DNA of 30,940 nucleotides from Pseudomonadota bacterium (GTDB lineage: Bacteria > Pseudomonadota > Gammaproteobacteria > Xanthomonadales > Xanthomonadaceae): the NCBI GenBank assembly GCA_023395465.1, contig JAEWZE010000050.1, positions 1 to 30,940 on the forward strand. Reading direction: 5' to 3'. Of this stretch, positions 19,175 to 28,693 are shown piece by piece. How positions within the stretch are numbered: position 1 is the first letter of the stretch; every line of letters begins with the position of its first letter. The notes below the pieces were generated by a model. The model had not been told where the DNA came from. It searched no databases and saw only the letters and a program-made list of their open reading frames with translations. A program made the position numbers and the translations under genes.

Positions 19175-19484
19175 TGCGGGATTCCAGGAAACGACGGGAC
19201 GGGCGGCGCGACCGCCCACCGTGGGTTTATGGGGCCCGGCGAGGGGCGATGCAAGCGCCGCGGGCGCACCGGATCGATGCGGAGCGCCGACAGGGGCGCT
19301 GGGGCGGGACAAGGCCGTGCAGCCGCAGATTGCGGCGGTGCGTCAGGAGCGGGGGCGGGTCCAGGCGCGGAACGCCTCGGCCCTCGCGCAGGTTTCGCCG
19401 CGACTGCCCGGGCTGCGCCGGAAGCAACCCAGACGCGGCCGGCCCGCGTCGCGGTGGTCCGCCCGGCCTGGCCAGGCGGGACGC
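19175..19484. other. Intergenic gap clpX-lon
   Basis: This 310-bp gap holds the lon promoter region near 19227-19255. Just after the clpX stop it holds a GC-rich self-complementary stretch (CCTGGCCAGG core) without a T run, which is a poor terminator. No gene of its own is credible here. Confidence 0.6.
19227..19255 (-). promoter_or_regulatory. Sigma-32-like heat-shock promoter of lon
   Basis: On the minus strand CTTGCAT (19255-19249) and CCCCATAA (19234-19227) are separated by 14 bases. The sigma-32 consensus is CTTGAAA, 13-15 bases, CCCCATNT. The predicted transcript would start about 45 bases before the lon ATG. Confidence 0.65.
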
Positions 19485-20771
19485 TTACTCGGCGGAGGCC
19501 ACCTTGGGCGCGGCCGGCGGGGTCTGGTAGATCAGGTAAGGCTCGGACTTGTGCTCGATCACCGACTCGTCGACCACCACCTTGCTCACGTTCTCCAGCG
19601 ACGGCAGCTCGTACATGGTGTCGAGCAGCACCGACTCCACGATGGTGCGCAGGCCGCGGGCGCCGGTCTTGCGCTTGATCGCCTTCTTCGCGATCGCGCT
19701 GAGCGCGTCCTGGCGGAACTCCAGCTCCACCCCTTCCATCTCGAACAGCTTGCGGAACTGCTTGCTGATCGCGTTCTTGGGTTCGGTGAGGATCTTGATC
19801 AGCGCCGCCTCGTCCAGTTCCTCGAGGGTCGCGACCACCGGCAGGCGGCCGACGAACTCGGGAATCAGGCCGAACTTGATCAGGTCCTCGGGCTCGACGT
19901 CGGCCAGTACCTTGCCGGTGTCGGTCTTGCGTTCGCTGCTCTTGAGCTTGGCGCCGAAACCGATGCCGCCGGCCTCGGTACTGCGCTGCTGGATGATCTT
20001 GTCCAGGCCGGCAAACGCGCCACCAACGATGAACAGGATGTTCTTCGTCTCCACCTGCAGGAATTCCTGCTGCGGATGCTTGCGCCCGCCCTGTGGCGGC
20101 ACGCTGGCGGTGGTGCCTTCGATCAGCTTGAGCAGCGCCTGCTGCACGCCCTCGCCGGAGACGTCGCGGGTGATCGACGGGTTCTCGGACTTGCGCGAGA
20201 TCTTGTCGATCTCGTCGATGTAGACGATGCCCTGCTGCGCCTTCTCGACGTCGTAGTCGCACTTCTGCAGGAGCTTCTGGATGATGTTCTCGACGTCCTC
20301 GCCCACGTAGCCGGCTTCCGTCAGCGTGGTGGCGTCGGCGATCGTGAACGGCACGTTGAGCAGCCGCGCCAGCGTCTCGGCCAGCAGCGTCTTGCCCGAA
20401 CCGGTCGGCCCGACCAGCAGGATGTTCGACTTGGCCAGCTCGACCTCGTCGTTCTTGCTGCGGCTCTCGATGCGCTTGTAGTGGTTGTACACCGCGACGG
20501 CCAGCGTGCGCTTGGCCCGGTTCTGGCCGATCACATACTGGTCCAGGACCTCGAGGATTTCCTTCGGCTTGGGCAGCGAGCTGCGCGCCGACTGGGCCTT
20601 TTCCTCGAGCTCTTCGCGGATGATGTCGTTGCACAGCTCGACGCATTCGTCGCAGATGTACACGCTCGGGCCCGCGATCAGCTTCCGCACCTCATGCTGG
20701 CTCTTTCCGCAGAAGGAGCAGTAGAGGATCTTGTTGCTGTCGCCGGTACGGCCCTGACGGTCTTCGGTCAT
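19485..20771 (-). CDS. clpX: ClpXP protease ATPase subunit ClpX
   Basis: ClpX is the hexameric AAA+ unfoldase that feeds substrates such as ssrA-tagged proteins to ClpP. The 428-residue protein has the N-terminal zinc-binding domain (CSFCGKSQHEV then YICDECVELC), Walker A GPTGSGKT, Walker B IVYIDEIDK, sensor residues in FVGRLPVVATL and KTGARGLRT, and the ClpP-docking IGF loop in GGIGFGAKL. The start at 20771 (MTEDRQGRTGD) is chosen because it leads straight into the zinc domain; an upstream ATG at 20816 would add 15 residues overlapping the putative promoter. It lies 105 bp after clpP on the same strand and has its own extended -10 candidate. Confidence 0.97.
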   Translation of the reverse strand: MTEDRQGRTGDSNKILYCSFCGKSQHEVRKLIAGPSVYICDECVELCNDIIREELEEKAQSARSSLPKPKEILEVLDQYVIGQNRAKRTLAVAVYNHYKRIESRSKNDEVELAKSNILLVGPTGSGKTLLAETLARLLNVPFTIADATTLTEAGYVGEDVENIIQKLLQKCDYDVEKAQQGIVYIDEIDKISRKSENPSITRDVSGEGVQQALLKLIEGTTASVPPQGGRKHPQQEFLQVETKNILFIVGGAFAGLDKIIQQRSTEAGGIGFGAKLKSSERKTDTGKVLADVEPEDLIKFGLIPEFVGRLPVVATLEELDEAALIKILTEPKNAISKQFRKLFEMEGVELEFRQDALSAIAKKAIKRKTGARGLRTIVESVLLDTMYELPSLENVSKVVVDESVIEHKSEPYLIYQTPPAAPKVASAE

Positions 20772-20806
20772 GAATGGATCTGTCTTGCTGATGCGGTCAC
20801 GGGGCG

Positions 20807-20833
20807 AGAATAGCATAGCGCCCGGCGGCGCAA
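20807..20833 (-). promoter_or_regulatory. Candidate promoter for clpX
   Basis: On the minus strand TTGCGC (20833-20828) is followed after 15 bases by TATTCT (20812-20807), preceded by TGC so that it forms an extended -10. It lies in the 105-bp clpP-clpX gap and would allow clpX to be made apart from clpP. Confidence 0.4.
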
Positions 20834-20876
20834 TGCGCGCGCCACCGGAATGCCATTTCCGTTTTCTATCAACGAG

Positions 20877-21506
<630 letters not shown>

Positions 21507-21594
21507 GGATCGGTTCTCGCTTGCGGTGAAGTGGACCGGCGCGGGGCACCGGCCCGGGAGTTTCGCCTGGCCGCGGAGGCCGGCGGAACCCGGC

Positions 21595-22899
21595 TCAGGG
21601 CGTGATGGCTTCCTGGAACGAAAGCTGCTGTTCGGTGTGCTGGGCGCGCTCGGCGATCCAGTCGATCACCTGCTCTTCCATCACGCGGTTCTGCAGTCCC
21701 GACATCAACTGGGGGTCGTTGCGGTACAAGTCAATGACCTGCTGCGGTTCTTCGTAGGTGGAGGCGATCAGGCGCAGGTGCTCGTTCAGGCGCTTGGGAT
21801 CCAGGCGCAGCGTATTGCGGCGCGCCACCTCGCCCACCAGCAGGCCGACCAGCACGCGCTTGCGCGCGGCGTCCATGAACCCTTCGTGCGCATCTGCCGG
21901 CACCTGGCCCGGATCGCGGCCGCTGCGGCGGACCTGCTCGACCTGCTGCGCCAGCATCGAGCGCGCTTCGGCCTCGACCAACCGCGGCGGCAGTTCGACC
22001 TGCGCATAGGCCGCGACCAGCTGCTCACCGACCTCGCGACGCAGGCGGTTCATCAGCGCGCCCTTGAGCTCGCGCTCCAGGTTGGTCCGGATGTCGCTGC
22101 GGAACTGCTCGAGCTGTCCGCTCTTCACGCCGAAGCTCTTGATGAAGGCCGCATCGGCCTCGGGCAGCTGCTGTTCGGAAACCTGCACCGCCTTGAGGTG
22201 GACGCTCGCCGACTTGCCGGCCTGCGACGGTACGCGCCAGTCGGCCGGGAACGTCACCTCGACCGTCTTCTCCTCGCCCGCGGCCATGCCGACCAGCGCA
22301 TCCTCGACGTCCTTGAACATGCCGCCGGAGCCGATCACGGTCACGCCGCGCTCCACGCCCTCGGCCGGCAGGCGCTCGTCGCCCATCTGCGACCAGGTCT
22401 CGACCTCGACCGCGTCGCCGGCCTGCGCCGGACGCGTGACCACGCTCCAGCTGCGGCGCTGCTGGCGCAGGTTCTCGATCATGCGGTCGATGTCCTCTTC
22501 GGTCACCTCCGCGGTGTGGCGCACGACGCTCAGCGTCGAGACGTCGATCTCGCCGAAGTCCGGCACCACTTCGAAGGTGGCGACGTAGGCCAGTTCGCCC
22601 TCGGCGGTCTCCTGGCTGGGTTCGATCTTCGGCTGGCCGGCCAGGCGCAGCTCGTTGCTGCGCACGGCCTCGTCGAAGCCCTCGCGCAGCAGGCCGTCGA
22701 GCACCTCGGCGCGGACCTGCTCGCCATAGCGCTGCTCGATCACTTTCGCCGGCACCTTGCCCGGGCGGAAGCCCTTGATCCTGGCGGTGCGCGCGATTTC
22801 GCGCAGGCGACCACCGACCTGGGTTTCCAGCCGTTCCGACGGCAGGCGGAACGTCAGGCGGCGCTCGAGGCTGCCCAGGGTTTCGACCGACACTTGCAT
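21595..22899 (-). CDS. tig: Trigger factor (ribosome-associated chaperone)
   Basis: Trigger factor binds the ribosome exit tunnel and shields nascent chains. The 434-residue protein has the ribosome-docking loop GFRPGKVP at residues 43-50, the FKBP-like prolyl isomerase domain around 155-245 (AQAGDAVEVETWSQ, VERGVTVIGSGGMFKDVEDALVGM), and the helical C-terminal arms. The FKBP domain has diverged from E. coli but keeps the overall pattern. The start at 22899 has AGGAGTGA seven to fourteen bases upstream and gives the family opening MQVSVETLGSLER; the longer open frame to 23175 is rejected as proline-rich non-coding sequence. It heads the tig-clpP-clpX group. A 349-bp gap separates it from tRNA-Leu. 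Confidence 0.95.
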   Translation of the reverse strand: MQVSVETLGSLERRLTFRLPSERLETQVGGRLREIARTARIKGFRPGKVPAKVIEQRYGEQVRAEVLDGLLREGFDEAVRSNELRLAGQPKIEPSQETAEGELAYVATFEVVPDFGEIDVSTLSVVRHTAEVTEEDIDRMIENLRQQRRSWSVVTRPAQAGDAVEVETWSQMGDERLPAEGVERGVTVIGSGGMFKDVEDALVGMAAGEEKTVEVTFPADWRVPSQAGKSASVHLKAVQVSEQQLPEADAAFIKSFGVKSGQLEQFRSDIRTNLERELKGALMNRLRREVGEQLVAAYAQVELPPRLVEAEARSMLAQQVEQVRRSGRDPGQVPADAHEGFMDAARKRVLVGLLVGEVARRNTLRLDPKRLNEHLRLIASTYEEPQQVIDLYRNDPQLMSGLQNRVMEEQVIDWIAERAQHTEQQLSFQEAITP

Positions 22900-23248
22900 T
22901 GACTCACTCCTGCCGCGCGGCCATCGCCGCCGCTGTTTGGATCGGATGGGGGCCGGGGCGTCGAACCTGCCTGGGCAGGCCGGCGACGGCCGGCGGAACG
23001 GGATATTTTGGCGGAATCGGGGGTTGGCCGCCAGTGGCGGGGATGGGAACGGGATGGGGCGTGGGGGCGCCCGCTGGTTCTCTTCGGGAGGGGAGGCGCG
23101 AAGGCGGGTGTGGATGGTGCAGTAGTGGGCAGGTGTCGGCACGGCGAGATGGCTCGGCCCCATGGTCGCAAACACCTGGTGGCGCCTGAACGCCCTGCCC
23201 TCGCCAACGCTCGCGAACTGACGTTGCAGCCGATGCTCTTGCGAGGGT
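22900..23248. other. Intergenic gap tRNA-Leu to tig
   Basis: This 349-bp stretch holds the tig ribosome-binding site and small GC-rich inverted repeats around 22960-22997. A weak promoter-like pair on minus is centred on CAAAAT at 23010-23005, with TGGCGG 17 bases upstream. I see no gene and no good terminator after tRNA-Leu, so read-through into tig is possible. Confidence 0.5.
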
Positions 23249-23333
<85 letters not shown>

Positions 23334-23372
23334 GCTGGGCGCAGCTTACCCGCCCGCCGCCTTCGCCAAACG

Positions 23373-23396
23373 AAAACGCCCGGCCGAAGCCGGGCG
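23373..23396 (-). terminator. Rho-independent terminator between tRNA-Lys and tRNA-Leu
   Basis: On minus, an 8-bp stem CGCCCGGC / GCCGGGCG closes a TTCG tetraloop and is followed by TTTTCGTTT. It lies 11 bases after the tRNA-Lys CCA, inside the tRNA cluster, so tRNA-Leu would depend on read-through or its own promoter. Confidence 0.85.
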
Positions 23397-23406
23397 ATCC
23401 GTCGAA

Positions 23407-23482
23407 TGGTGGGCCGTCAAGGATTCGAACCTTGGACCTACTGATTAAGAGTCAGCTGCTCTACCAACTGAGCTAACGGCCC
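23407..23482 (-). tRNA. tRNA-Lys (CTT)
   Basis: The minus strand gives a 76-nt cloverleaf with acceptor GGGCCGT / ACGGCCC, discriminator A and encoded CCA. Anticodon loop CTCTTAA gives CTT. The D arm (TAGCTCAGTTGGTAGAGCA) and T arm (GGTTCGAATCC) are regular. A sigma-70-type promoter lies directly upstream. Confidence 0.97.
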
Positions 23483-23498
23483 CGAAAAGCGGGCGCGC

Positions 23499-23526
23499 AG
23501 TGTACCAGATGCGCGCCGTACGGCAA
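23499..23526 (-). promoter_or_regulatory. Candidate sigma-70 promoter for tRNA-Lys
   Basis: On minus, TTGCCG (23526-23521) and TACACT (23504-23499) are 16 bases apart. A GC-rich stretch (GCGCGCCCGC) follows the -10, as in discriminators of growth-rate-controlled stable-RNA promoters. The tRNA begins 16 bases after the -10. Confidence 0.6.
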
Positions 23527-23551
23527 TGGTCTTGCCGCAATGAAACTGAAG

Positions 23552-23628
23552 TGGGGTGGCTGAGGGGACTCGAACCCCCGACATCTGGAATCACAATCCA
23601 GGACTCTAACCAACTGAGCTACAGCCAC
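23552..23628 (-). tRNA. tRNA-His (GTG)
   Basis: The minus strand folds with acceptor GTGGCTG / CAGCCAC, discriminator C and encoded CCA. Base 23629 supplies the extra 5' G (G-1) that pairs with C73, typical of tRNA-His. The anticodon loop TTGTGAT between CTGGA and TCCAG gives GTG. Confidence 0.97.
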
Positions 23629-23773
23629 CACTGGAACTGGAACCTGCACAGGATACCCGAGCTCGACCCGGATTCCCCGTCGCGATGCGGACAAGGCTGC
23701 GACCCTCACTGCCTCCCCCGCCCCGCCTGTCCTGCATCGATCCTTCCCCGCCCTCGCCGGACCAGATCCTGCG

Positions 23774-23850
23774 TGGCGCGCCCGGCAGGACTCGAACCTG
23801 CAACCACCGGCTTAGAAGGCCGGTGCTCTATCCGGTTGAGCTACGGGCGC
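23774..23850 (-). tRNA. tRNA-Arg (TCT)
   Basis: A 77-nt cloverleaf on minus with acceptor GCGCCCG / CGGGCGC, discriminator G and encoded CCA. Anticodon loop CTTCTAA between CCGGC and GCCGG gives TCT, reading AGA/AGG codons, which are rare in such a GC-rich genome. It lies 34 bp after tRNA-Pro. Confidence 0.97.
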
Positions 23851-23884
23851 CTGTGCGCATGATAGCTGTCCCGGACAGGACGGA

Positions 23885-23961
23885 TGGTCGGGGTAGAGGG
23901 ATTCGAACCCCCGACATCCTGCTCCCAAAGCAGGCGCGCTACCAGACTGCGCTATACCCCG
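23885..23961 (-). tRNA. tRNA-Pro (TGG)
   Basis: A 77-nt cloverleaf on minus with acceptor CGGGGTA / TACCCCG, discriminator A and encoded CCA. Anticodon loop TTTGGGA between CCTGC and GCAGG gives TGG. It is the first tRNA of the cluster, downstream of a near-consensus promoter. Confidence 0.97.
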
Positions 23962-24016
23962 GCCGGTGACGGGCGGTCGAACCGATCTCCGCCGGGCTGG
24001 CCCGGAGGAGCCGGAC

Positions 24017-24045
24017 ATTGTCCGGAGCGCGCCTGCCAGTGTCAA
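24017..24045 (-). promoter_or_regulatory. Sigma-70 promoter of the tRNA cluster
   Basis: On minus, a perfect -35 TTGACA (24045-24040) and GACAAT (24022-24017) are separated by exactly 17 bases. The first tRNA starts 55 bases after the -10, so a short 5' leader would be trimmed by RNase P. Confidence 0.75.
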
Positions 24046-24113
24046 ACCACGCAGCGGCGCCGCGCCCGGTCCGTGTATCCTGAACGCCGGCTCCAGACAG
24101 CGGACACGCACCC

Positions 24114-24875
24114 ATGCGCAGCGGCAATCCCGTACTCAAAGAATCGACCTTCCTCGACCTCGGCAGCGGCGCGGTGGTGTCCCGCGACGGCGACACGATG
24201 AGCCTCAACGGCACGGTCAACAAGACCGGCTTCCTGCTGCTGCTCACGGTGCTGACCGCCGCGTTCGCCTGGAACCAGGCGCTCGGCGCCGACGGCACGC
24301 CGGCACCCGGCTTCGGCGTCTACGTCTGGGGCGGCGCGATCGGCGGCCTGGTGATCGCCCTGGTCACCGCCTTCAAGAAGGAGTGGTCGCCGGTCACCGC
24401 GCCGCTGTACGCGCTGGTGGAGGGCTTCTTCCTCGGCGCCATCTCGGCGCTGTACAACCACATGTACGAAGGCATCGTGATGCAGGCGGTGATGCTGACC
24501 TTCGGCACCCTGTTCGCGCTGCTGTTCGCCTATCGCACCGGCCTGATCCGCGCGACCGAGAACTTCAAGCTCGGCGTGGTCGCCGCCACCGGCGGCATCG
24601 CGCTGGTCTACCTGGCCACCATCGTGCTGCGGATGTTCGGCAAGGACATCCCGATGATCCACGAGAGCGGCATCGTCGGCATCGGCTTCAGCCTGTTCGT
24701 GATCGTGATCGCGGCGCTGAACCTGGTGCTGGACTTCGACTTCATCGAGAGCGGCGTCGAGCAGGGCGCGCCGAAGTACATGGAGTGGTATGGCGCGTTC
24801 GGACTGATGGTCACCCTGGTGTGGCTGTACATCGAGTTCCTGCGCCTGCTGGCCAAACTGCAGTCGCGCGACTGA
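24114..24875 (+). CDS. Bax inhibitor-1/YccA-family membrane protein
   Basis: The 253-residue protein has about seven hydrophobic segments (starting TGFLLLLTVLTAAFAWN) after a 35-residue polar N-terminus, and ends in a cytosolic-looking tail. Its closing part (IVIAALNLVLDFDFIESGVEQGAPKYMEWYGAFGLMVTLVWLYIEFLRLL) is characteristic of the bacterial Bax inhibitor-1/YccA-like group. The aspartates in LDFDFIE resemble the pH/calcium-sensing pair of the family. In E. coli, YccA is a substrate and modulator of the FtsH protease; whether this relative behaves likewise is inference. It is divergent from the tRNA cluster and is followed by a terminator. The start at 24114 fits; no strong ribosome-binding site is seen. 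Confidence 0.9.
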   Translation: MRSGNPVLKESTFLDLGSGAVVSRDGDTMSLNGTVNKTGFLLLLTVLTAAFAWNQALGADGTPAPGFGVYVWGGAIGGLVIALVTAFKKEWSPVTAPLYALVEGFFLGAISALYNHMYEGIVMQAVMLTFGTLFALLFAYRTGLIRATENFKLGVVAATGGIALVYLATIVLRMFGKDIPMIHESGIVGIGFSLFVIVIAALNLVLDFDFIESGVEQGAPKYMEWYGAFGLMVTLVWLYIEFLRLLAKLQSRD

Positions 24876-24898
24876 AGCGCGGCTGCAATCGCATCGGG

Positions 24899-24922
24899 AA
24901 AGGCGCCCGCGGGCGCCTTTTT
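24899..24922. terminator. Rho-independent terminator shared by convergent genes
   Basis: A 22-bp perfect palindrome (arms AAAGGCGCCC / GGGCGCCTTT) lies between the two convergent genes, with a run of five T on plus. It should end the Bax inhibitor-like transcript and may also stop the antiporter transcript on minus. Confidence 0.85.
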
Positions 24923-26280
24923 CATGCCTGGCGCGGTGGCGGCGCTGGCGGCGCGCCGGTCCCGGTCGGATGCGCGGCCGCCGGGTCGGGCCGCCGCGGC
25001 CACGCCATGAAGCCGATGGCCGCCAGCGCCAGCAGCCAGCAGTACCAGACGCTGGCGGCGAGGGCGAACGGAGACACCGCCGCCAGCGATGCGGCGAGCA
25101 GCAGCTGGGCCCCGTAGGGCAGCAGCCCCTGCGGCACGCAGGCGAAGATGTCGAGCACGCTGGCGGCGCGGCGCGGGCTGATGCCGTGCTGCTGCGCGAT
25201 ATCGCGCGCGACGCTGCCGCCGACCAGGATCGCGACCGTGTTGTTGGCGGTGAACACGTCGGCCGTGGTCGCCAGCGCCGCGATGCTGAATTCGCCCGTC
25301 CGCCGCCCCCGATGGCCGCGGGCGAAGCGCGAGATCGCCTGCGCCAACCAGGCCAGGCCGCCGCTCGCCTTCATCAGTCCGGCCAGGCCGCCGATCAACA
25401 GCGACAGCAGCAGGATCTCGACCATGCCCTCGAAGCCGGTCCAGATGTCGCCGGCGTACTGCGGCAGGTCGTAGTCCTCGACCAGCACCAGGCCGAAGGC
25501 GCCGGCCACCGCCAGGCCCAGCGACAGGACGAGCAGCACGACCAGCCCCGCCAGCGCCAGCGCCAGCACCAGCACATAAGGCAGCGCGAGCCACGCCGGC
25601 GCCAGGACCTCCGCCTGCACCGGCGCCGGCTCGCCGGCAAAGCCCAGCAGCGCCATCGTTGCCAGCGCCGCCGGCAGCGCGATCCGGAAGTTCTCGCGGA
25701 ACTTGTCGCGCATCTGCGCGCCCTGGGTCCGGGTGGCGGCGATGGTGGTGTCGGAAATCACCGACAGGTTGTCGCCGAACATCGCGCCGCCCACGACCGC
25801 CCCGGTCACCAGCACCCGGTCCAGGCCCGATGCGTCGGCCACCCCGATCGCGATCGGCACGACCGCGGCAATCGTGCCCATCGAGGTGCCGATCGCCAGC
25901 GACACCGCGCCGGCGACCAGGAACATGCCCGGCAGCAGCAGCGCCGGATGCAGCGCGCCGATGCCCAGCGACACCACCGCATCGACCGCACCGATCGCCT
26001 TGGACACATAGGCGAAGGCGCCGGCGAGCAGGAAGATCAGGCACATCAGGACGATGTTGGGGTCGCCCATCCCCTGCAGCAGCGTCGCGCCCGGAGGCAG
26101 TCCGCGTCGCCACGCGACCAGCGCGCCGAGCGCCAGCGCCGGCAGGATCGCGACCGGGGCGCGCAGCTGGTAGAAGCCCATCGGCTCGCCCTGGATCGAG
26201 TAGTACAGGCCCGCGCCGAAAAAGATCGCCAGGAACAGCAGCAACGGGGTCAGCGCAAGCGCGCTGGGGCGGGTCGTCAT
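24922..26280 (-). CDS. Na+/H+ antiporter NhaC family protein
   Basis: This 452-residue inner-membrane protein has about eleven or twelve hydrophobic segments. It shows NhaC-family blocks: GDPNIVLMCLIFLLAGAFAYV, SMGTIAAVVPIA, GGAMFGDNLSVISDTTIAATRTQGA, and TADVFTANNTVAILVGG. Family members exchange sodium, or in some cases organic acids such as malate for lactate, against protons; the substrate here is not determinable. The tail is proline- and alanine-rich. The start at 26280 is the first Met before the first helix and falls just downstream of a reasonable promoter; upstream open frame is shadow. It converges on the Bax inhibitor-like gene and shares its terminator hairpin. Confidence 0.9.
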   Translation of the reverse strand: MTTRPSALALTPLLLFLAIFFGAGLYYSIQGEPMGFYQLRAPVAILPALALGALVAWRRGLPPGATLLQGMGDPNIVLMCLIFLLAGAFAYVSKAIGAVDAVVSLGIGALHPALLLPGMFLVAGAVSLAIGTSMGTIAAVVPIAIGVADASGLDRVLVTGAVVGGAMFGDNLSVISDTTIAATRTQGAQMRDKFRENFRIALPAALATMALLGFAGEPAPVQAEVLAPAWLALPYVLVLALALAGLVVLLVLSLGLAVAGAFGLVLVEDYDLPQYAGDIWTGFEGMVEILLLSLLIGGLAGLMKASGGLAWLAQAISRFARGHRGRRTGEFSIAALATTADVFTANNTVAILVGGSVARDIAQQHGISPRRAASVLDIFACVPQGLLPYGAQLLLAASLAAVSPFALAASVWYCWLLALAAIGFMAWPRRPDPAAAHPTGTGAPPAPPPRQA

Positions 26281-26305
26281 CGCGGCAGCCGGTGGGAAAA
26301 CGACG

Positions 26306-26334
26306 ATTGTGCGGTCTTTGGCCGGGTTCGTCAG
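26306..26334 (-). promoter_or_regulatory. Candidate sigma-70 promoter of the antiporter gene
   Basis: On minus, CTGACG (26334-26329) and CACAAT (26311-26306) are 17 bases apart, each matching four of six consensus bases. The start codon is 26 bases downstream of the -10. Confidence 0.45.
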
Positions 26335-26527
26335 GCCCGCGGGCCGAACGCTGAATCCGGCCTCGCGACTCGCCGGCCTGCAACCGCGCCCACGACTCGC
26401 CCCCAAGTGCCGGACAGGGCGACGGCGCGACCGGCCTGCCGCCCAGCCAACGCATATCGCGGGCTCCGCGCCCCCGCCATCGGGCCGGGCCCGTGCGGAC
26501 CTCAGGCCTTGGGTCAGGGCCGGACAA

Positions 26528-26556
26528 AGAAAAACGGGACGCATCGGCGTCCCGTT
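26528..26556 (-). terminator. Rho-independent terminator after isocitrate dehydrogenase
   Basis: On minus, a 10-bp perfect stem (AACGGGACGC / GCGTCCCGTT) with a CGAT loop is followed by a TTTTTCTTT tract. It begins 30 bases after the stop codon. Confidence 0.88.
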
Positions 26557-26585
26557 CCCTTCATCCGCAGCCCCGCAACAGCCGA

Positions 26586-27593
<1,008 letters not shown>

Positions 27594-27658
27594 GTGGGGG
27601 ATGTCCATGCGAAAGACGCCGCGCGGAAGGCGCAGCGTGGAAATTGGTTCAATCTGAA

Positions 27659-27688
27659 ATTATGCCCGAAAGCCGGCCCCGCCCCCAA
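27659..27688 (-). promoter_or_regulatory. Candidate sigma-70 promoter of isocitrate dehydrogenase
   Basis: On minus, TTGGGG (27688-27683) and CATAAT (27664-27659) are 18 bases apart. The -10 matches five of six bases. It lies 65 bases before the start codon in a locally AT-richer patch. Confidence 0.5.
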
Positions 27689-27722
27689 CTCGACCAAAGT
27701 CGCGCGGGCCGGATCGGCCGTC

Positions 27723-28112
27723 TCAAGCCGGCGCGTGGTCGTGCGCCGTGGGCGCGTCCGCCCCGCCCTGCTCGAGCCGGTCGAGGAAATCCACCGCCCT
27801 GCGCAGGTGCGGGATGACGATGCTGCCGCCGACCACCAGCCCGACGGAGAAGGTCTCGAACAGCTCCTCCCGGCTCGCCCCCGCCGCGTGGCACTGGGCG
27901 ACGTGATAGCTGATGCAGTCGTCGCAGCGCAGCACCAGCGAAGCGACCAGGCCCAGCAGCTCCTTGGTCTTCACGTCCAGCGCGCCGGCCTGGTAGGTCT
28001 GGGTATCCAGCGCGAAGAAGCGCCGGACCACCTGGTTGGGTTCGGCCAGGATGCGTTCGTTCATGCGCTGGCGGAACGCGGTGAATTCGCCGACCCGGTC
28101 TGACTCGCTCAT
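27723..28112 (-). CDS. AhpD-like/carboxymuconolactone decarboxylase-family protein
   Basis: The 129-residue, mostly helical protein belongs to the carboxymuconolactone decarboxylase superfamily. It carries the redox motif CDDCISYH (Cys63, Cys66, His70), the CXXC-plus-His arrangement of AhpD-type peroxidatic/reductase proteins, rather than the arrangement of the decarboxylase itself. The likely role is thiol-based peroxide handling, but no peroxiredoxin gene is adjacent. The start at 28112 (MSESDRVGEF) has AGGG a few bases upstream; an in-frame ATG at 28163 adds 17 polar residues unlike the family. It lies 123 bp after the glutaredoxin gene on the same strand, a possible two-gene thiol-redox unit. 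Confidence 0.87.
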   Translation of the reverse strand: MSESDRVGEFTAFRQRMNERILAEPNQVVRRFFALDTQTYQAGALDVKTKELLGLVASLVLRCDDCISYHVAQCHAAGASREELFETFSVGLVVGGSIVIPHLRRAVDFLDRLEQGGADAPTAHDHAPA

Positions 28113-28235
28113 CTGCCCTGTTCCTGGTTTGTCGTGCTGGAAGGAAGTGTCTCGCGACCGCATGCCGCACGCCGCCCGGCGCCATGCGCGGGACGCGGCA
28201 TGCGGGCACCGGCAAGACGTGCCGCAGGCACCTGC

Positions 28236-28520
28236 TCAGGCGCCGAGCAGCGCCTCGAGCCGGCCGGCGCGGTGCAGCGCCATCATGTCGTCGTAGCCGC
28301 CCACATGGACGTCGCCGATGAATATCTGCGGCACCGAGGTCCGCCGCGTGCGCGCCACCATGCGTTCGCGCTCCACCGGATCCAGGTCGATCCGCACCTC
28401 CTGCCACTCCAGCCCGCGGCTGCGCAGGAAATTCTTGGCGGCCACGCAGTAGCCGCAGATCGCACTGGTGTACATGATGATCGGCGGCTGCGCCGTCGCC
28501 GGGGCGGAATCGTCAGCCAT
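28236..28520 (-). CDS. grxC: Glutaredoxin 3-like protein
   Basis: Glutaredoxins reduce disulfides and glutathione adducts using glutathione. The 94-residue protein has the active site Cys22-Gly-Tyr-Cys25, the cis-proline block TSVPQIFI and the glutathione-binding GGYDDM near the C-terminus. Classical GrxC has CPYC; the CGYC form changes the second position and may alter redox potential. About ten extra polar residues precede the first strand (PPIIMYTSA). It is divergent from the BepA-like gene, with 173 bp between the start codons, and upstream of the AhpD-like gene on the same strand. Confidence 0.93.
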   Translation of the reverse strand: MADDSAPATAQPPIIMYTSAICGYCVAAKNFLRSRGLEWQEVRIDLDPVERERMVARTRRTSVPQIFIGDVHVGGYDDMMALHRAGRLEALLGA

Positions 28521-28693
28521 GGCGGGAACCTGTTTCGCGGAGATGGGTCGAATGGTGGATCCCGCCGCCGCGCATTTCCACCTCCGCCGGCGGAACGCTG
28601 CAAACGATTAACATCGGATTCACTCCTTGCGCGCGTGGCACCGGCATGCTTGCCGCGGGCGACGCCCGCTCGCCCCGCCCGCTCCGGACCGCC

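Larger units (their letters stand above)
26281..26585. other. Intergenic gap between isocitrate dehydrogenase and antiporter genes
   Basis: This 305-bp gap holds the antiporter promoter (26306-26334) and the isocitrate dehydrogenase terminator (26528-26556). The roughly 190 bases between them show nothing I can assign. Confidence 0.6.

Noticed and set aside
21507..21594. Sigma-32 promoter before clpP
   Set aside because: GCGAAA and CCCCGC are spaced acceptably but the -10 lacks the CCCCAT core, and chance matches are frequent in such GC-rich sequence.
22900..23175. N-terminal extension of trigger factor
   Set aside because: The added residues are proline-rich and unlike the family, and a good ribosome-binding site precedes the start at 22899.
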